Assembly: GCF_023715465.1 (NCBI RefSeq)
Contig: NZ_JAMBOE010000006.1
Span: 124,001-188,000, forward strand
Direction: 5' to 3'
DNA length: 64,000 bases
Source: Paenibacillus macerans
GTDB lineage: Bacteria > Bacillota > Bacilli > Paenibacillales > Paenibacillaceae
Position 1 is the stretch's first letter. Each line of letters begins with the position of its first letter. Below the pieces are notes generated by a model, which saw only the letters and a program-made list of their open reading frames with translations, was not told the origin of the DNA and searched no databases. Shown one piece after another: positions 49,084-58,356 of this stretch. The translations under genes and the position numbers were made by a program.

Positions 49084-51603
49084 TTGAGAAAAGTTTCAAA
49101 GACTGCAGCGGCCTTTGTTTTGACAGTATCCGCATTAGTGCCCCTGCCATCACAAACCTGGGCTGCAACAACACCCAAGACTACTAACCCGGTTAAAACT
49201 GTAAAACAGGAAACGGTACATACATTAGCCAATTTGCCTCCGGTGAAGATTACCGCGAAAAGTTTGGTTCAATTGAGCGACGTCAATATTTTAACTCTGG
49301 ACGGCGAAAGTATTCTTACGTATACGCTGACGATCCAAAATAAGGACAACAAGACGATCGATTTGCTCGATTACTGGTCCAAAGTAAAAACCACAAGCGG
49401 GACAACTTACAGTACGTCGTTGATGACCAAAGACAAAGACAAGAAGAAGCTGGCGGCCGGTTCTTCCACGACGTTGACGTATACAGCTCGAATTGCGAAT
49501 CACATCAAGCCGCAAAATCTGATATTCCAGGTGGTCAAATGGGATTTTAGCCAGCCTGAGTACGAGGCGTTAAAAGGACAGTTCAAGATTCCAGCAGATT
49601 ATTTGACGTCGACTCCTGCGAATCAATCCAAAACATTGTGGATTGCCGATGCCCGTGTAAAGGCAAAGGTGGGGCAAGTGGCTTCTTATGTTTCAGGCGA
49701 CTATAAATACGTCAATGTTTTGCTCAATATGACGAATGTCGGCTACAAGCTGTTTGAAGATCCGAAAATGAAATTTGTTATCCGTTCATCTACAGGTGCA
49801 AGCTATCTGATGACAGCGGATCCAACAACCAGTGTGGATTACAAAATCCAACCCAAGGATACGAAAACACTTCACCTGATGGCTCAAATCCCGAAGAAAA
49901 TCGAGCTGTCGAACATGGAACTGCAAGTGGCGCTGGATGACGAAACGGCCAAGCAGAGTCTGCCGATTGCAACGATGCAATTGCCTGGCGAAGGCGATAA
50001 CCTGATGACAGTTAAACCCAATGTCGAAAAGTTCATTCAAGCCGGCAACGGCAAAATAGCCGTCCAGGTGATGAGCGCTGTCGTGAACAAAAATGATCTT
50101 GAACATGAGCTGTCTGTACGCTTTGCTTTCCGCAATACAAGTGGGGCGACGATCACTTTGCCGAAGTATCAATTTGAACTGCAAACCTCGGATGGATACC
50201 GTATGCCGATTAAGGCCCCAGCATTGGAAAATATGACCCTTCAACCGCTGGAGCAAAGATTCATAACCCTCCCGGTGACGGTGCCGCCCAATATCAGCAT
50301 TGCCTATCCGCGTCTGTTCATGAATTTGCCGACCGCGGAGGACAACAAGGAGAAAATCGCCTATCCGCTCGCGATTTTTGCGCTGCAGACCATTCATACC
50401 GCCGATAAAATGGTCGGAACCGAGCAGTTTATACAGACGAAGGACGGTGTTTTTGGCGTTACCTTGTCTTCGCTGCAAAGACTGCCTTGGAGTGATGGCG
50501 ATCTGGTCAACGCCAAAATTACGATTAGCAATGATAACATCAAAACGTTACAGCTGCCGGAACTGACCGGGAGCTTGCAAGTGGACTCCGTTAAGCTGAC
50601 TGAAGGAACCAAACTGATATTCACGCAGCCGGACAGATTAATTGGAGCCGGAATGTCGATGGACATTTTTGTGACAGCTAAGGTGCCCAGCTATCTGAAG
50701 TTTGACCAACTGCAGATTGCCCTGCTTGAGAAGATAGGGGAAGAGAGTACCGACTGGATTCAATTCAGCAATACGGGCGCAATACCGGAGGTGGCCGGTA
50801 TAGCCAAGGGAGCCTCCTTTACGTTCGATACGCCTGGACGCAAACAAGAGTTGGGTGTGATAAGTTCCCGTGTTTACTTAGGTCCATCCAGCGATCTCGT
50901 TTATACCGAACTGGATGTCAAGAATCTGGAAGAACATCAAATGGATCTTTCGCAAATTGTCGGGGCATACCAGACAGCAGACGGCCAGACATACAAAGCT
51001 ACGGTCAGCCAGATCGATACTCCGGCCGGGCCGGAAGAGAAAAGCGTGGTTGCAGCATGGACTAAAATTCCTAAGCGGATCTCAATAACCGATATGAAGC
51101 TGATTGTTGGGGAAGGGATCACCGATAACAAGCTGACGCCGGTCAAAGGCGAAGCGACAGGTTATATAAATGCGGTTGCTCTAGAGCTTGGTGTTTCTAA
51201 TCCAACAGCCAATAAAAAACTGAGAGGCCTGGAGATATTCCCATATAAGTTGGCGGTGACAGACGTGGAATCTACTCTCTCCGGCAACTCCATGAATCTG
51301 AGCTTTACCTATGATCTGACCCGTAATAGGGACTATACGATCGGCGAGTTTGGGCATAAATATCTGTTTGAGGTCGAGGATTCCAGCGGTCGAGTATTCG
51401 AAAAGGAGTTCGTCCCTGAAACCGACTTGCTTCTTGCAGGCGACGGCAGAGCAAGCATCAGTTTTAATGATCCGTTATTTAAAGATCTCACCGAAGACGA
51501 CGAATTTAAATTGACGGTTTATGACCTGTTCCAGGGCTACAAAATCAAGCTTGGCAGCCAAAGCTTTGAATATGATGATGAGACCGATACGGATGAGTAC
51601 TAA
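49084..51603 (+). CDS. Large secreted protein of unknown function
   Basis: The 839-residue exported protein has a signal peptide (MRKVSKTAAAFVLTVSALVP, cleavage near TWAAT). The mature part is made of about five stretches of 140-160 residues that look alike in their hydrophobic pattern and are probably beta-sandwich domains (phrases such as NKDNKTIDLLDYWSK, FRNTSGATITLPKYQF, LDVKNLEEHQMDLSQ). No named family is recognised and there is no SLH or stalk domain. It starts at TTG after GGGGAGGAG. It lies between the TolC-like gene and another secreted protein, so it may be an accessory of the surface machine. Confidence 0.75.
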   Translation: MRKVSKTAAAFVLTVSALVPLPSQTWAATTPKTTNPVKTVKQETVHTLANLPPVKITAKSLVQLSDVNILTLDGESILTYTLTIQNKDNKTIDLLDYWSKVKTTSGTTYSTSLMTKDKDKKKLAAGSSTTLTYTARIANHIKPQNLIFQVVKWDFSQPEYEALKGQFKIPADYLTSTPANQSKTLWIADARVKAKVGQVASYVSGDYKYVNVLLNMTNVGYKLFEDPKMKFVIRSSTGASYLMTADPTTSVDYKIQPKDTKTLHLMAQIPKKIELSNMELQVALDDETAKQSLPIATMQLPGEGDNLMTVKPNVEKFIQAGNGKIAVQVMSAVVNKNDLEHELSVRFAFRNTSGATITLPKYQFELQTSDGYRMPIKAPALENMTLQPLEQRFITLPVTVPPNISIAYPRLFMNLPTAEDNKEKIAYPLAIFALQTIHTADKMVGTEQFIQTKDGVFGVTLSSLQRLPWSDGDLVNAKITISNDNIKTLQLPELTGSLQVDSVKLTEGTKLIFTQPDRLIGAGMSMDIFVTAKVPSYLKFDQLQIALLEKIGEESTDWIQFSNTGAIPEVAGIAKGASFTFDTPGRKQELGVISSRVYLGPSSDLVYTELDVKNLEEHQMDLSQIVGAYQTADGQTYKATVSQIDTPAGPEEKSVVAAWTKIPKRISITDMKLIVGEGITDNKLTPVKGEATGYINAVALELGVSNPTANKKLRGLEIFPYKLAVTDVESTLSGNSMNLSFTYDLTRNRDYTIGEFGHKYLFEVEDSSGRVFEKEFVPETDLLLAGDGRASISFNDPLFKDLTEDDEFKLTVYDLFQGYKIKLGSQSFEYDDETDTDEY

Positions 51604-51671
51604 AATTGGGCTTGTTTCACGCCTGTATAACCTCTATCATTATCGTAATGAGAGATTTGAGGAGGAACATG

Positions 51672-52196
51672 ATGAAGACAGTATGGAAAGTCATGTCAGC
51701 GACGGTGGTGATTGGTGGTAGTATTTGGGCAGGTTCGTTGCTGAATTTGACGGCAGAAGGCTCAAGCGTAACAGGTCAACCAGGCACCGCTGACGATCCG
51801 GTTGTGACGAAGAGTTATGTGGACCAGGCCATTCAGCAGGCGCTCAAGGGAGGCGTAACCACAACAAAGCCTTCGGCTCCTTCGACGAGCAGCAGCAGCG
51901 GCAGCAAAGGAGGCGGCTCAACCGATGCAATTGAAGTTGTAACAGTAGAGCCGGGTCAGACGTTGATTGCGGCAGCTGGAGCGGAGTTCGTGGTTCGTGC
52001 AGGGAAGGCTGTAATTTACAGTATTGACGCTGACGGTGTCACGGATTTGACCGATGGCGTAGATATCAAAAATGGAGGAGCGGTAACGAACAACCACCTG
52101 CTTTCGTTTCCCCGGGATGGGCGCGGGGTTCAGGTTCTGGCCGGAAATAAGTACAGCCTGACGGTGTTGGTTCGCGGCGGATATTCGCTAAAATAG
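51672..52196 (+). CDS. Secreted or membrane-anchored protein of unknown function
   Basis: The 174-residue protein has an N-terminal hydrophobic segment (VWKVMSATVVIGGSIWAGSLL), a VVTKSYVDQAIQQAL helix, a Ser/Gly/Thr-rich linker, and a C-terminal domain of about 85 residues (VEPGQTLIAAAGAEFVVRAGKA to VLVRGGYSLK). I recall similar domains in Paenibacillus surface proteins but cannot name a function. Tandem ATG codons follow GAGGAGG; the second is six bases away and preferred. It is probably transcribed with the large secreted protein upstream. Confidence 0.7.
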   Translation: MKTVWKVMSATVVIGGSIWAGSLLNLTAEGSSVTGQPGTADDPVVTKSYVDQAIQQALKGGVTTTKPSAPSTSSSSGSKGGGSTDAIEVVTVEPGQTLIAAAGAEFVVRAGKAVIYSIDADGVTDLTDGVDIKNGGAVTNNHLLSFPRDGRGVQVLAGNKYSLTVLVRGGYSLK

Positions 52197-52305
52197 TACA
52201 GCCGATTTTTTCCTAAACGAACAATAATTCTATAGGGTATTTTTCTCCGCCGAGCACATCCTACTCCTGAACGACAATAACAATATTTCTGGGGGTGGAT
52301 CAAAG

Positions 52306-52575
52306 ATGGCAAGAAGCAACTCCAAACTGATTCCGGAATGCCGTCAAGTGCTTAAACAGTGGAAGTATGAGATTGCGGCAGAGTTCGGGTTGCCGGTCGG
52401 CGGCGGGGTAGCCGGTGAGGCGTCGGATACGGAATTCGCCAGCGAGCTCGGCGCTTTGGGGACAAGCTCCGGCGGTAGTTGGCGGCATCTCACATCACGG
52501 GAAAACGGCTCGGTCGGCGGAGAAATTACAAAACGGCTGGTCGCTCAGGCGCAGCATGATTTGCTTTTGCACTAA
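52306..52575 (+). CDS. Alpha/beta-type small acid-soluble spore protein with insertion
   Basis: SASPs coat and protect spore DNA and are degraded at germination. The 89-residue protein has both conserved blocks: KYEIAAEFG (residues 20-28), where the GPR protease cuts after E22, and [13 protein letters not shown] (67-79), which contacts DNA. Between them is an extra Gly/Ser-rich stretch of about 25-30 residues (roughly 32-62) that normal members of 60-70 residues lack. GGGGGTGGATC precedes the ATG. Confidence 0.9.
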   Translation: MARSNSKLIPECRQVLKQWKYEIAAEFGLPVGGGVAGEASDTEFASELGALGTSSGGSWRHLTSRENGSVGGEITKRLVAQAQHDLLLH

Positions 52576-52579
52576 TCTT

Positions 52580-52608
52580 TTGACATGACATGGCAAATGC
52601 GATAATAT
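52580..52608 (+). promoter_or_regulatory. Promoter of metK
   Basis: A perfect TTGACA is followed by TAATAT after 17 bp. It gives metK a leader of about 150 bases. Confidence 0.6.
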
Positions 52609-52628
52609 GACTTTGAGGATTGTCAAAA

Positions 52629-52716
52629 CAACCTTTTCCGATCAGGGAAAGGTTCATTTTTTGGAAAATAAAGTTGGTAAATCTGCCCATCATCCATTGG
52701 GGGCATTTTTAGTATT
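52629..52716 (+). promoter_or_regulatory. metK leader with two hairpins followed by T-rich runs
   Basis: AACCTTTTCC pairs with GGGAAAGGTT (52630-52654) and is followed by CATTTTTT; further on, TGCCC pairs with GGGCA (52685-52711) before a TTTTT run. They could act as attenuators of metK. I do not see the conserved core of the S-box SAM riboswitch, so the regulator is unclear. Confidence 0.45.
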
Positions 52717-52763
52717 GGATACGAAGGCTTTCGCCATACTATCCATGGGGAGGTTGAAATTTT

Positions 52764-53966
52764 ATGTCCGTACAAGGGCGACACTTATTTACTTCCGAGT
52801 CCGTTACGGAAGGACACCCGGATAAAATTTGCGATCAAATTTCCGATGCGGTTCTTGACGCATTTTTGGCCAATGATCCCTATGCCCGGGTTGCATGTGA
52901 AGTTTCCGTAGCCACCGGGCTAGTACTCGTTATCGGGGAGATCAGCACCAAGTCTGAATATGTCGATATTCCTGCTATTGTTCGCAAGACAGTGAAAGAG
53001 ATTGGTTATACCCGCGCTAAATATGGATTCGATTTTAATACTTGTGCGGTACTCACTTCGCTTAATGAGCAGTCCGCCGACATTGCCCAAGGTGTAAACG
53101 CCGCTTTGGAAAGCCGGGATCCTGCCCAAGTCGACAAAGAAACGGAAAATATTGGCGCCGGCGACCAGGGATTGATGTTTGGTTTTGCTACAAATGAAAC
53201 GCCGGAACTCATGCCGCTTCCGATTGCTTTGTCGCACCGGATTGCCCGGCGCCTTTCCGAAGTACGGAAGGACGGAACGCTTGGCTACCTCCGGCCGGAC
53301 GGCAAGACTCAAGTGACGATCGAATATATCGACGGTAAACCAAAACGAGTAGATACGATCGTCGTTTCTTCGCAGCATGCGGAAGATATTACACTGGAAC
53401 AAATTCAAAAAGATATTAAAGAGCACGTTATTCTTCCCGTCGTTCCTGCGGAATTGTTGGATGGGGAAACGAAATACTTCATTAACCCTACAGGCCGATT
53501 CGTCATCGGGGGGCCTCAAGGCGATGCCGGTTTAACAGGGCGTAAAATTATTGTCGATACGTACGGCGGATACGCTCGTCACGGCGGCGGCGCATTCTCG
53601 GGGAAGGACCCGACAAAGGTTGACCGTTCTGCAGCATACGCAGCACGCTATGTGGCGAAAAACCTCATCGCGGCGGGACTAGCCGACAAAGTGGAAATCC
53701 AGTTGGCTTACGCGATCGGCGTTGCTAACCCGGTATCCATTAATGTTGATACTTACGGTACAGGCAAAGTGCCGGAAGAAAAACTGGTGGAGCTTGTTCG
53801 CCAGAATTTTGACCTTCGTCCGGCGGGTATTATTCGCATGTTGGATCTTCGCCGTCCTATTTACCGTCAAACTGCAGCCTACGGTCATTTTGGACGTACG
53901 GACATCGATTTGCCTTGGGAACGCATAGATAAGGCCGAGGCGCTGAAGGCGCAAGCTGGATTATAA
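52764..53966 (+). CDS. metK: S-adenosylmethionine synthetase
   Basis: The 400-residue cytoplasmic enzyme makes S-adenosylmethionine from methionine and ATP. Family signatures are present in order: [24 protein letters not shown] across the methionine site, [12 protein letters not shown], and [16 protein letters not shown], the P-loop-like segment. Length and sequence match the family throughout. GGGGAGGTTG precedes the ATG. A strong terminator follows. Confidence 0.97.
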   Translation: MSVQGRHLFTSESVTEGHPDKICDQISDAVLDAFLANDPYARVACEVSVATGLVLVIGEISTKSEYVDIPAIVRKTVKEIGYTRAKYGFDFNTCAVLTSLNEQSADIAQGVNAALESRDPAQVDKETENIGAGDQGLMFGFATNETPELMPLPIALSHRIARRLSEVRKDGTLGYLRPDGKTQVTIEYIDGKPKRVDTIVVSSQHAEDITLEQIQKDIKEHVILPVVPAELLDGETKYFINPTGRFVIGGPQGDAGLTGRKIIVDTYGGYARHGGGAFSGKDPTKVDRSAAYAARYVAKNLIAAGLADKVEIQLAYAIGVANPVSINVDTYGTGKVPEEKLVELVRQNFDLRPAGIIRMLDLRRPIYRQTAAYGHFGRTDIDLPWERIDKAEALKAQAGL

Positions 53967-53982
53967 ACTGTCGTTAATAGAA

Positions 53983-54024
53983 ACGGATATCGGCTCCCTG
54001 GAGGGAGAAGGTATCCGTTTTTTT
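53983..54024 (+). terminator. Terminator after metK
   Basis: ACGGATA pairs with TATCCGT, extended inward by CTCCC/GGGAG, followed by seven T residues. Confidence 0.92.
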
Positions 54025-54115
54025 GCGCTGCGACCCTCGTTTTTGGGCTCATGTATCGAGAGTTTTTTCGTGCTAATAAAGTTGAAGAGTTGTAAAACAA
54101 ATAGTTATTTATCCG

Positions 54116-54232
54116 TTATCCACAGAGAAGATCAGGACGTGCTACGTCTCATATATTCACGTTATCCCCATTATCCACAGAAACAATCCACAATATCCAC
54201 AAATTTTATCCACATAATCCACGTTATTCACA
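54116..54232 (+). other. DnaA-box cluster
   Basis: Three perfect TTATCCACA boxes (54116, 54171, 54206) and at least four with one or two changes (TTATCCCCA 54162, CAATCCACA 54184, ATATCCACA 54193, TTATTCACA 54224) lie within 117 bp, all in the same orientation. The gap between metK and the next gene holds nothing else I can name. No dnaA or dnaN is in the window, so this looks like a DnaA-titrating or regulatory cluster outside the origin, of the kind known in B. subtilis. Confidence 0.85.
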
Positions 54233-54402
54233 GCTAGCAACTTCCGCTTTTCAAAAACATAGAGAACTTTGCTAATCTTGCTTTTTTTCGTAACTTTTCG
54301 GCCGGAAAGTAGTCTATAATTTATAGATTAGGTTTCCGAAGTGATAGAGTGTGCAGTCTGCTTTGGATCATTTTTGAAAAAGTTGGGAGAGTAGCAAATC
54401 AA

Positions 54403-57135
54403 ATGGTAGTGGATAAGAATCAGGACTTGAAATGGATGCAGATTGTAGTGCGGGGCGGGAAACGATTGGCGATCGTCTCTTTGGCGGGAATGATTTGGAT
54501 TCAGCCGGCGATCGGATGGGGACCGGTATCAATTGGGGGAACAGCTTCTACGGCGTATGCCGCAAGCAATCAAGCCGTTAAATTAAGTGAAGAGATTCTT
54601 ACGTCCGGAGCGAAACTCGTCAAATATCAATACACGGTAACGCGTTCGGGCAAGTCCGTCAAAGTGTTGACGGATGTGGTCGAAGTCGATTTAACCAATC
54701 CTTACGTCAGTTTGGATGTAATGACCGGCAAAGGGGGGCAATTGACGACCCGGCAATCGGTGGAAGGCATGGCCAAAGAAACCGGTGCCGTGGCCGGGGT
54801 CAACGGCGATTTCTTTGCCACCGGAGGGCAAGGCGTGCCGATGGGTGCGGCGGTTTCCCAAGGAACGCTCGTCACGAGCCCGGCGCAGCTCGAAGGCATG
54901 TACGCGTTTGGGGTGAAAAATGACGGAACGCCGTTTATTGACCGGTTTGGTTTTAACGGGACGGTGGTTGCCGAGGACGGTTCGTCGTTTGAGCTTGCGG
55001 GGATCAACCAGGAATCGTACATAACGGAGCCGGATAAAGCCCGCAGCCATGTTAACAAGATGTTTATTTACACCAGCGCCTGGAAATCCGCGCAGCGTCC
55101 GGTGGACACCTCGACAACGCCGACGGAAGTGCTCGTGCAAGGCGATGTGATCTCGCAGATTTCGATCAAAGCGCCGATTCCGGGGGCCGTGCCGGCGGAC
55201 GGATATATTTTGCGCGCTCATGGAGCGGCGGCGGACTACGTTGCTCAACATTTGGAGGTCGGACAGCGCATCGATACGCAATATGAACTGCAGTCTTTAA
55301 CGACAGGGACAAGCGTCAATCCGGCGGATCTCAAGGTGATGATCGGCGGCCATACGCTGCTGGTCGACCAAGGCAAGGCCTCGTCGTTCACCCGTTCAAC
55401 AAACTCGATCAGCGGAGGCAGCACCGTAGCGCGTACGGCCGTCGGCTACTCCAAAGACGGAAAAACGGCTTACATTATTACCGCTGAGAAAAATAGCAAC
55501 AGCTCCGGGTTGACGTTAAAGGAACTGCAAGGTCTTATGACGGGCATCGGGGTGTGGAAAGGGCTTAACCTGGACGGAGGAGGTTCGACAACGATGGTGA
55601 ATCGTCCGCTTGCCGAAACCAGCGCACAACTCACCTTTACGACATCCAATGGATCGGCGGGACAACGCGCCGTCGCCAACGGCCTCGGCGTTTTCACTTC
55701 GGCTCCACAAGGTACGCTGAAAGGATTTAAAGTCAGCGGATCGACCACGCTGCTCATCGGACAAACGGTCCCTTATGCCCTAAAAGGCTACGATACGTAT
55801 TACAACCCAATTGCGACGGAAAGCTCGGTGGCATCCTGGAAAGCGAGCAACGGGAACGTTAAGTGGACAGGCAGTGGATTTAAAGGTGTTACGGCGGGAA
55901 CTGCAAAAATTACGGCGACGAGCGGCTCGGCGAGCAGCAGCATGGAAGTAACGGTGCTGGGAGGCAGTGACCTTGCGAGCTTGACACCGGGCACGACGTT
56001 TGCGCCGCTCGAAGCGGGCGCTTCGGTATCCGTACCGGTTACGGCGGAGCTGAAGAGCGGAAGCACGGTGAACGTTCCGGCTGAATCCGTGAAATGGACC
56101 TTCAGCGGCATGAAGGCCAGCGTGAAGGACGGCGCGCTCACCGTGCAGTCGATAAACTCCGGCACGAAGGTCGCTTATGCTACGCCTAGCTATGATGGCT
56201 TCACCGGCACGCCGGTCGTCTTGTCCGCTTCCACGGACACGATTTGGGAAAGCTTTGAAAACGCGTCTTACCCGATTTCGTTTACGGGGCTTCCGGCCGA
56301 GTCGCAGGGAACGGCAACGATTGTCCAAGGGACGGGCGAACGCGCGAACTCGAAAGTGCTGCAGCTTGACTACGACTTGACCGGCGGCACCGGGAATAAA
56401 TTTGCTTACGCGCAAATCAACGGAACGACCGGCAAGGAGATTCCGGAAAACGCTACGGCGATGACGATCGATGTCCTAGGCGATGCCAGCTTGAACTGGG
56501 TGCGCGCGGAGTTGGCGGATGCCGATGGCAAACCGGTGTACCTCGATTTAGCGCGGCCGCTGGACTTCACGGGTTGGAAAACGCTGAACGTCGACTTAAC
56601 AGCGGCGGGCATCAAGTATCCGGCCAAGCTGAAACGGCTGTATGTCGTTAATGTCGAAGAAGGGCAAGATGAACGTGCACTGACGGGCAGCGTCTCTTTT
56701 GACAATATCCGGTTTACCGCTCCCGCCGCCGCTACAGGGGAAGCAGCAGCCGTAACCCAGCCCAGCGTCAAAGCCGTGATGATTGTCGGCCAAAAATCGA
56801 TGACGGTGGACGGGGCGAAACAAAGCCTGGAAGTGGCTCCGCTGCTGAAGAACAACACGACGTATGTGCCGATTAAATATGTGCTGGACGCCTTCGGCGG
56901 GACTTCCACCTGGAACAATGCCGCGAAAAAAATTACCGTGACGCGCGGGGAGACCGTACTTGAGTTAACCGTGGGGAAAAAGGAATTTTTTGTGAACGGA
57001 ACCAGCAAACTAGGTGAAGTTTCACCGATTGTTGTCGACAGCAGGACTTTAGTCCCATTACGTTTGGTGTCCGAACAGCTGGGCATTGGCGTAAATTGGG
57101 AAAAGAAAACCAAATCCATCACCCTCGAATCATGA
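54403..57135 (+). CDS. Secreted phosphodiester glycosidase with C-terminal stalk domain
   Basis: The 910-residue exported protein has a long N-terminal signal segment (RLAIVSLAGMIWIQPAIG, cleavage near AYAAS). The phosphodiester glycosidase (NAGPA-like) domain follows at about 55-380, with GVNGDFFATGGQGVPMGA and LNLDGGGSTTMVN, then an Ig-like stretch (about 385-475), a jelly-roll-like carbohydrate-binding region (about 620-770), and a stalk domain at about 795-910 (NNTTYVPIKYVLDAFGG, DSRTLVPLRLVSEQLG). NAGPA-type enzymes remove GlcNAc from phosphodiesters, so wall polymers are likely substrates. The ATG follows TTGGGAGAG; an upstream GTG (54349) is possible. Confidence 0.88.
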   Translation: MVVDKNQDLKWMQIVVRGGKRLAIVSLAGMIWIQPAIGWGPVSIGGTASTAYAASNQAVKLSEEILTSGAKLVKYQYTVTRSGKSVKVLTDVVEVDLTNPYVSLDVMTGKGGQLTTRQSVEGMAKETGAVAGVNGDFFATGGQGVPMGAAVSQGTLVTSPAQLEGMYAFGVKNDGTPFIDRFGFNGTVVAEDGSSFELAGINQESYITEPDKARSHVNKMFIYTSAWKSAQRPVDTSTTPTEVLVQGDVISQISIKAPIPGAVPADGYILRAHGAAADYVAQHLEVGQRIDTQYELQSLTTGTSVNPADLKVMIGGHTLLVDQGKASSFTRSTNSISGGSTVARTAVGYSKDGKTAYIITAEKNSNSSGLTLKELQGLMTGIGVWKGLNLDGGGSTTMVNRPLAETSAQLTFTTSNGSAGQRAVANGLGVFTSAPQGTLKGFKVSGSTTLLIGQTVPYALKGYDTYYNPIATESSVASWKASNGNVKWTGSGFKGVTAGTAKITATSGSASSSMEVTVLGGSDLASLTPGTTFAPLEAGASVSVPVTAELKSGSTVNVPAESVKWTFSGMKASVKDGALTVQSINSGTKVAYATPSYDGFTGTPVVLSASTDTIWESFENASYPISFTGLPAESQGTATIVQGTGERANSKVLQLDYDLTGGTGNKFAYAQINGTTGKEIPENATAMTIDVLGDASLNWVRAELADADGKPVYLDLARPLDFTGWKTLNVDLTAAGIKYPAKLKRLYVVNVEEGQDERALTGSVSFDNIRFTAPAAATGEAAAVTQPSVKAVMIVGQKSMTVDGAKQSLEVAPLLKNNTTYVPIKYVLDAFGGTSTWNNAAKKITVTRGETVLELTVGKKEFFVNGTSKLGEVSPIVVDSRTLVPLRLVSEQLGIGVNWEKKTKSITLES

Positions 57136-57183
57136 TATGATTAGTCTGGGACTATTCGGACTACAGAAACGGAGAAGGTATAG

Positions 57184-58356
57184 GTGGATTTTCAAGCAGA
57201 TGCCATAGATCGCGTAATAAATAACGCTGTTAACGTACTTGAAAGTAGTAAGCTGCAAATTCTCGAAATTTTGGACTCGGCGCGAAATGAGCTGAAGACG
57301 CTGAACGCGGAACTGCAAAACGTGATGAAGGAAACGGCGGAAACCGTGGAGAAGGTCGACCAGCTCGAGGTGAACTACAGACGTTCCCGCATCCGGCTGA
57401 CGGAAGTCAGCCGGGACTTCGTGCGGTACAAAGAAGAGGACATCAAGCAGGCTTACGAGAAGGCGACACAGCTTCAGCTCGATTTGCTGATTTATCGCGA
57501 GAAGGAAATGTATTTGAAGGCCAGACGTGATGAACTGCAAAAAAGAGTTCGAAACGTGGAAAAATCAGTCGAACGCGCTGAAACGATCAGTACGCAAATG
57601 GGCGTTGTGCTCGAATACTTTTCCGGCGAATTGGGACAGGTGACCCGGATCTTGGAATCTGCTAAAAACCGGCAGTTGATTGGTCTCAAGATTATTTTGG
57701 CGCAGGAAGAGGAACGAAAACGAATCTCGCGGGAGATTCACGATGGTCCCGCTCAGCTTCTCGCAAATCTAGTGCTTAGGACGGAAATTGTAGAAAGAAT
57801 GCTCGCTAAGCAGGAATTTAAACTGGTACAGGACGAAATAGTAGATTTGAAGGCTCAGGTTCGCTCCAGTCTCGAAGAAATGCGGAAAGTGATTTTTAAT
57901 TTGCGTCCGATGGCCCTCGATGATCTCGGTCTGATTCCAACGTTGCGTAAATACGTTCATGACTATGAAGAAAAGACCAAGATTCGGGCTACCTTTGAAA
58001 CCAGGGGCAAAGAGCATCGCTTATCCTCTCCCATGGAAGCGGCGATTTTTCGTCTGGTGCAAGAAGCGCTCACCAATGCGGCGAAGCATGCTTTTCCGAC
58101 CTATGTTGGCGTGGAGATCACGTATCAGGGGCAAATGCTGCGTATCGTAGTGAGGGATAACGGTCTTGGCTTCAAGGTGGATCAATTGGAGCAAAAGACG
58201 AAAGAGCATACCCATTTCGGACTGATTGGCATGCGGGAAAGAGTCGAATTACTCGAAGGAAGAATGGAAATCGAATCAGCAGCGAATATGGGTACCAAAA
58301 TCGTCATCCACATTCCAACGAACACAGAGAAGAGAAAGGAGTACCAGGATGGATAA
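57184..58356 (+). CDS. degS: Sensor histidine kinase DegS
   Basis: The 390-residue cytoplasmic kinase of the DegS/DegU system controls secreted enzymes, motility and competence. It has an N-terminal coiled coil (about 20-150), the HisKA_3 phospho-acceptor helix EERKRISREIHDGPAQLLANL with H186, and an HATPase_c domain (EALTNAAKHAF, RDNGLGF, GLIGMRERVELLEG). There is no membrane segment, as is usual for DegS. It starts at GTG after GGAGAAGGTATAG and overlaps degU by eight bases. Confidence 0.95.
   Translation: MDFQADAIDRVINNAVNVLESSKLQILEILDSARNELKTLNAELQNVMKETAETVEKVDQLEVNYRRSRIRLTEVSRDFVRYKEEDIKQAYEKATQLQLDLLIYREKEMYLKARRDELQKRVRNVEKSVERAETISTQMGVVLEYFSGELGQVTRILESAKNRQLIGLKIILAQEEERKRISREIHDGPAQLLANLVLRTEIVERMLAKQEFKLVQDEIVDLKAQVRSSLEEMRKVIFNLRPMALDDLGLIPTLRKYVHDYEEKTKIRATFETRGKEHRLSSPMEAAIFRLVQEALTNAAKHAFPTYVGVEITYQGQMLRIVVRDNGLGFKVDQLEQKTKEHTHFGLIGMRERVELLEGRMEIESAANMGTKIVIHIPTNTEKRKEYQDG

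Noticed and set aside
52576..52763. S-box (SAM-I) riboswitch upstream of metK
   Set aside because: It was expected from the gene, but the conserved core motifs were not found by eye; only simple hairpins are reported.
54116..54232. The chromosomal replication origin
   Set aside because: The DnaA boxes are suggestive, but dnaA, dnaN and an AT-rich unwinding region are absent, so an origin call is not supported.
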